Source of the DNA: Nematostella vectensis
Taxonomy: Eukaryota > Cnidaria > Anthozoa > Actiniaria > Edwardsiidae
Direction of reading: 5' to 3'
Assembly (NCBI RefSeq): GCF_932526225.1
Contig: NC_064035.1
Location: 2,355,501 to 2,419,500, forward strand
DNA: 64,000 bases
The notes below the pieces were generated by a model. It was not told where the DNA came from, did not search any database, and saw nothing but the letters and a program-made list of their open reading frames with translations. The stretch's first letter is position 1. Every line of letters starts with the position of its first letter. Positions 59,701-64,000 of the stretch are shown here, one piece after another. Position numbers and translations under genes: made by a program.

Positions 59701-62700
59701 TTTTAGCAGTCTCTCAAACAGATAATACATTACCGGATCAAGATAAAAACGTCGAAACCACGTCTTCCGAAAATCAAGTCAGTGAAGCCGAAGCATTAAT
59801 GCCTGAGATATCTACCGATTATATTCGCGATCCTGGATGGCATGTGAAGCTGAGAGTAGAGAAACGCGAGCTAACGTGGTGTATTGATACCGGAGCACAG
59901 GTCTCTGTGATGCCGGAAACCGTGTACAGAGATTTGAATGGGAAACTCTCGCCGTCAGACAGAAAGCTGATAGGCGCAGGGGATACACCACTAGAGACTG
60001 TTGGACAAACAATCATGAACCTACAGCTCGGGGAAGCATGCATCGAAGAATGTGTCTACGTAGTGAGAGGTGCAACAAAACTGCTTCTAGGGATCCCAGC
60101 TATCCGCAAGCTAGGGTTAATACACGAAATCCCCAATACCTACAGTGTCAGGGCTATCGATTGCAGCGCCAACCAGCAAAATGAAGAACCGTTCACCAAC
60201 AAGGAAACCATAGTTCGCAAGAACTCACACCTCTTCAATGGTCTAGGTAAACTAAGCGGAGAGTACACGATCCGTCTTAAGGAAGGAGCAAAGCCATTTT
60301 GTTTGACAACCCCTCGACGAGTACCGCTCCCACTGCAAAAGAAAGTGGAGCAAGAGATAAACCGGATGGTGGAGCTCGGCGTGATAGAACCAGTAGACGA
60401 GCCCACGGACTGGTGCGCACCGATAGTAGTGGTACCAAAGCCAAATGGAACCGTGCGAATATGCGTCGACCTCACAAAGCTCAACAAAGAAGTCAGAAGA
60501 GAAGTATACCAAATGCCTAAAGTGGAAGAGACTCTCGGAAACATAGCCAAAGGATCGATCTACTCCAAACTTGACGCTAACTCAGGCTTCCACCAAGTTC
60601 CCTTAAGCGAGGAAAGCGCTAAGCTTACTACTTTTATCACTCCTTTTGGGCGGTATATGTTTCGCCGTCTGCCATACGGAATCTCCTCTGCACCGGAATA
60701 CTTTCAGAAGAAAATGGACCAGGAGCTGGCTGGACTAGAAGGCACACTATGTCATATGGACGACATCCTGGTCGTTGGAAAAGACCAAGCGGGGCACGAT
60801 AAGAGACTGGCTGCCGTCCTCCACCGCATCACGGAAATCGGCATGACACTGAACCCAGACCAGTGTAAGTTCTCAGAGAAGAAGATTGAGTACCTTGGAC
60901 AGGTGATCGATAACGAGGGGATCAAGAAAAATCCCGCCAAGGTGAAAGCTATCGTCCACATGGATGTACCTAGGGACATCCCTAGCCTGAGACGATTTCT
61001 CGGGATGGTGAACCAACTAATGAAGTTCTGTCCCAATCTAGCAGAGAAGACGCAACCACTTCGCGACCCGCTTAAGAAGAATAGCGCATGGGTTTGGGGC
61101 AAGGCGCAAGATGATGCCTTCAATGACTTGAAAGAAGAAATGGCTTCAGAGAGAGTGCTTGCACTGTATAGCCCCGAGAAAGAGACTGTAGTCTCCGCGG
61201 ATGCAAGCAGCTTTGGATTGGGGGCAGTACTCGTGCAGAAGCAGCCATCCGGAGAAATGCGTCCTGTTGCATATGCAAGCAGATCTATGACAAACACCGA
61301 GTGCAGATACGCACAGATAGAAAATGAGGCATTAGCAACCACGTGGGCCCTAGAGCACTGGTCCGATTTATTGGTAGGCATGAAGTTCACTGTCGAAACA
61401 GACCACAAGCCCCTTGTACCCCTGTTTACTTCCAAGATGATCGATGAGCTGCCGGTACGCATACAGCGTTTCAGAATGAGGCTGATGAGGTACGATTTTG
61501 ATACTCGGCACGTTCCAGGCAAGGAACTTTATACCGCAGATGCACTATCTAGGTGCCCACTAAACGAAAAGAGGTCTGAGACGTCGTGCCAGTCTGACCA
61601 CCTGTACGCTGAAGCGGACTGTTATGTGAATACCATACTGCTACACCTACCAGCATCCGACAAGAGACTAGAGGAAATACGGTCAGAGCTGAAGAGAGAC
61701 GACACATTGAAAGTCGTGATGCATTACGTACAGAATGGGTGGCCAGAAACCAAACAGAAGCTCTATGGGCCCGTGAAGAAATACTGGGGTGTAAGAGGAA
61801 GCTTATCCACCCACGAAGGCTTATTGATGAGGGGACGAAGACTTGTAATTCCGTCGAGTCTCAGGCCAGATATCTTACGGTACCTACATGATGGTCACCA
61901 AGGCATATCCAAGACACGGGACAATGCAGCATCGTCCGTTTTGTGGCCCGGAATCTCCAAACAAATTGAAGAGATGGTTCGCAATTGTGCCACCTGCGAA
62001 AAATATCGGAAGGAACGTATAAAACCGGTGAAGGGAACAGATTTCCCAGAGCGACCGTGGTCCAAACTCGGAGCAGACTTCTTCCAACATGAAGGCCGAC
62101 ACTACCTGCACATAATCGACTACTATTCGCGCGATATCGAAATATACTTGGTGAGCAAGAATGTAACAGCCTGTGATACAGTAAACAAGATGAAGAATGC
62201 CTTTAGTCGACATGGAATCCCAGATATCTTAGTTACCGACAACGGACCACAGTTCGCCTCTGCAGAGTTCAACAAGTTTGCGGCTACGTGGGGATTCGAT
62301 CACATAACTTCATCACCTCGGTACGCCCAGTCAAATGGCGAATCGGAACGAGCCGTCGAGACAATAAAGAACTTTCTGAAGAAGTGCGATGACGAGTACC
62401 TCGCTCTTCTAAGCTACAGAAACACACCGCTTCACAACGGATATTCTCCCTCACAGCTAAGTATGGGTCGCAAACTAAAAACGAGAGTACCGTGCCACCC
62501 TGACGAGTTGAAACCTCAACTCCCAGACAATGATGTAGTGAGAAAGAGAGTACAGAAGACAAATGCGGGAAGACTATGACCGCAGACACTGAGTTGCAGA
62601 GGGGGAGGAGTTAGGAGAAGGTGATCGAGTATAGATACCAGACCTAAAGACGGAGGGGACGATAATCAGGCCACACGAAACCCCACGATCGGTTGTAATA

Positions 62701-63880
62701 CAAACACCAAAGGGATTGCGGAGACGAAACCGTCGACAGGTAAGAAGAGCCTTAGGAAGCCCTCAACCAACATACGCTGCTACACAGTACAGGGCCCCTA
62801 TACTCCCCTAGAGATACACGACTCCGGAAGCAATACAAAGCCAGTCAAGCCCCCTCCCGGTACAACAACCATCAGTCTCCGACAAAGAGACCTTCAATGA
62901 AATGGCTGGACCCACACAAGGAGATGGGAATCGAGTACCACAGCCGTGCCCTACGCCAGAGCAGCCAACCCTGAGGCGATCAGAGAGAGTGCGCCGCAGA
63001 CCTTGCAGATACATTGAAGAATACTGATTGACAATGACTGCTGTTAGTTACCATTAGAACAATGTTAGAATATTTACTTGTATAGGTCAATTTAGAAGTA
63101 GACCATAAGTACACGTTTGTATGTTAGGTTACTGTTAAAAGGGGAGATGTAGTATTGGGCTACCTGTAGTAGCAGAGGGACTGGGAGCGAGTAAGATGGC
63201 GGCCTCCTAGAGCGATCGGACTACGATTGTATGGTAGCACCTTAGAGTATCTTAGACATAATAAACGTCATACCACACCGACTTACAGTAACTCCTTGCC
63301 ATTGTGTAGATACGGACTGCTTAATGCAGTCTACAACCATGAGTGCGGAGCTGTTCTTTTACCTTCCCCAATACAGAATTGGAGAAGATAAAAGATCCTG
63401 CTTCTCCATGTCAACAGGTGTGCCTTCTCTAAAGTTGAACAGATAAACTGAAAAGAGATTTAGTTTGCTTCCTTCCCCTTCCATGGACCCATCAATAACA
63501 GTGTTCTTCCTCTGAGCGAAGATTCACTCTCTCTTTAGATGACTTGGTAAAGGAGGCAGTAAAGAGCACAATTTAGTAGTTCCACCTTGTTCCTTTAGTC
63601 TTGTTCACTCCTCTTTACTCACCCATCACAAAAAGCTGAGCAAACGCATTTTCTATAGATCACCTGATAAAGGATACAGTGAAAAGCAAAACACATTAGT
63701 ATTTCACCCATTACTAACAGGTGTACTGCCTCTATAGCTGAACCCAGACACACTCTCCATAGATGATTTGGTCACGGAAGCGGTAGAAAATGGCGATGCA
63801 GTTGCTCTTGTCCATGGCGTGCAAGCGAGGCTGAAAGAGCAGCAATGCTTGAGGGAAGAGATCGGGGAGCTCCAGAAAAT
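50761..63880 (+). CDS. coiled-coil protein with RWD-like end, possibly KNL1-type kinetochore protein (partial)
   Basis: Exons 50761-50786, 50927-51029, 52468-52579, 52867-52968, 53211-53275, 53649-53711, 54623-54664, 57743-57927, 58251-58425 and 63738-63880 join in phase to 338 aa and continue beyond the window (the last exon ends in phase 2 with donor AT|GTAAGT). The N-terminus (MDQIDDIERVLRDISRE) and residues about 60-240 are charged coiled coil rich in E, K, L and Q. From about residue 233 (RYHWLNGVVKLLESLQG) the pattern changes to short strands and helices (DDILVLELKQPRVDDDSLFL; IDDLVTEAVENGDAVALVHG; LREEIGELQKM). A coiled coil followed by an RWD-like fold is the layout of the KNL1 C-terminus and of Spc24/Spc25. 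The match is by layout, not clear identity, so no symbol is given. An intron of 3.1 kb is filled by a 30-bp minisatellite and another holds a 4.6-kb Gypsy element. Confidence 0.75.
51323..51959. mobile_element. foldback MITE in intron 2 of the coiled-coil gene
   Basis: The element 51332-51950 (619 bp) has long inverted arms (left CGCAGTGTCTACTTGCACGG; right arm the reverse complement, with an extra 30-bp stretch) that share ttctcgatttttagcct and aacaagtttctggctt. Both sides are flanked by TAAAAAAAA, an 8-9 bp duplication as in hAT or Mutator-like elements. Confidence 0.85.
54685..57625. repeat. 30-bp minisatellite, open in several frames
   Basis: About 98 copies of cacctcactattgtgacctg + gactcacaaa. 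Because the unit is a multiple of three and has no stop in most frames, it gives long artificial reading frames on both strands: HLTIVTWTHK and DSQTPHYCDL units on plus, VFVSPGHNSE units on minus. Variants (gaccagg, tttttgtgtcctgg, gacctgttc) recur in fixed order, showing higher-order blocks. It fills intron 7 of the coiled-coil gene, starting 20 bp after the donor. Confidence 0.97.
58663..58792 (+). repeat. 5' LTR of Gypsy element 2
   Basis: 130 bp, TGTAGTATTGGGCTACCTGT ... CATACTACA. Contains an AATAAA (within acacaataaacg) near the end, as expected for the R region. Confidence 0.95.
58805..62579 (+). pseudogene. Gypsy element 2 Gag-Pol, nearly intact single frame
   Basis: The likely Gag start is the ATG at 58805, 10 bp past the start of the primer-binding site. 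That frame meets TAG at 58877-58879 and shifts by one base a few codons later; from there 1235 codons are open to 62579. Parts in order: Gag helices; two zinc knuckles (CGYCGRDHPRGKINC; CDKCTKVGHFAAVC, the classic CCHC); protease with DTGA; reverse transcriptase with HMDD (cHMDDILVVG); RNase H (VSADASSFGLGAVL, TDHKPL); integrase HHCC finger (HDGHQGISKTR ... CATCEKYRK) and the D, D, E core (GADFFQ, VTDNGPQF, NGESERAVE). A frameshift near 62567 cuts off the tail. So there are about three inactivating changes in a copy that otherwise looks young. Confidence 0.93.
62580..63026 (+). pseudogene. frameshifted C-terminal tail of Gypsy element 2 Pol
   Basis: After the stop at 62577 the sequence still reads as basic Pol tail in other frames: VVIQTPKGLRRRNRRQVRRA, and a closing RRSERVRRRPCRYIEEY before TGA at about 63024. 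No envelope gene is present. Confidence 0.65.
63148..63277 (+). repeat. 3' LTR of Gypsy element 2
   Basis: 130 bp, same start and end as the 5' LTR, with six substitutions, preceded directly by the polypurine tract. Confidence 0.95.
63420..63737 (+). repeat. two or three decayed tandem copies of the next exon
   Basis: Before the true exon at 63738, the intron holds diverged copies of its start: gatgacttggtaaaggaggc (about 63538) and gatcacctgataaaggatac (about 63658), to compare with gatgatttggtcacggaagc in the exon (about 63762). The spacing is about 105-120 bp. Each is preceded by a CT-rich stretch, as if whole acceptor-plus-exon units were duplicated and then lost. Confidence 0.6.
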
Positions 63881-64000
63881 GTAAGTCTCCCAAGGTGAAT
63901 GGCAACTGGATGGTATGCATGAATGTCTTAGTTTAGAAGCAACGAAAAGCACTGTACCGTATATACACTACAATAATTCACCAAAAAAGTTGTGATCTCG

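Larger units (their letters stand above)
58658..63282 (+). mobile_element. Gypsy LTR element 2, with both LTRs and target duplication
   Basis: A 5-bp duplication CCGAC (58658-58662, 63278-63282) encloses two 130-bp LTRs (TGTAGT...CA), which differ at 6 positions (about 95% identity). A primer-binding site TGGTGTCAGAAG begins at 58793 and a polypurine tract AAAAGGGGAGA lies at 63137-63147. It is inserted in sense in the intron of the coiled-coil gene after exon 9. The few LTR differences make it far younger than element 1. Confidence 0.96.

Noticed and set aside
59177-61522. Several 60-256 codon minus-strand frames
   Set aside because: Antisense shadows of the Gypsy element 2 polyprotein with no protein pattern of their own.

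Overview
This is a eukaryotic, animal-type genomic window: AT-rich, intron-dense, with GT-AG introns, long minisatellites and many nested transposable elements. Four spliced genes can be rebuilt with all exons in phase, and a fifth runs off the right edge. The protein set, short introns, Penelope-like and Gypsy elements and small foldback DNA elements suggest an invertebrate, most likely a cnidarian such as a sea anemone. That assignment is inference; no species can be proved from the window.

Layout. 1-2600: about 118-bp tandem repeats and unassigned DNA. 2857-10630 (minus): GPR155/LYCHOS, the lysosomal cholesterol-sensing PIN-like/GPCR-like/DEP protein, 13 exons, 852 aa. 10631-10984: short head-to-head promoter. 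10985-15159 (plus): BLOC1S1, 6 exons, 124 aa. 16982-20486 (minus): TMEM198, 4 coding exons, 294 aa. 22300-25100: promoter-like DNA and a near-perfect 1.1-kb palindrome made of two Penelope-like (GIY-YIG) element ends. 25236-38115 (minus): STARD3/MLN64, 16 exons, with MENTAL domain, phospho-FFAT-like motif and START domain. 38255-50596: one Gypsy-type LTR element, flanked by a 5-bp target duplication, that has collected a LINE, a tRNA-derived SINE and two non-autonomous DNA elements. 50761 to beyond 63880 (plus): a coiled-coil gene with a C-terminal RWD-like region, possibly a KNL1-type kinetochore protein. A second, younger Gypsy element with both LTRs (58658-63282) lies in its last visible intron.

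The main themes are these. (1) Three of the five genes act on late endosomes or lysosomes: LYCHOS senses lysosomal cholesterol for mTORC1, STARD3 moves cholesterol at ER-endosome contacts, and BLOC1S1 is a BLOC-1/BORC subunit. (2) Introns carry large arrays of 20-, 26-, 30-, 31- and 37-bp minisatellites, roughly 11 kb in all. Two arrays can be tied to mobile elements: one lies inside a foldback element with a TTAA duplication, another starts inside a GIY-YIG coding fragment. (3) Four separate foldback elements have TTAA target duplications, one of them exactly at the LYCHOS stop codon. (4) Without the 12-kb nested Gypsy insertion, STARD3 and the coiled-coil gene would be head to head about 300 bp apart.
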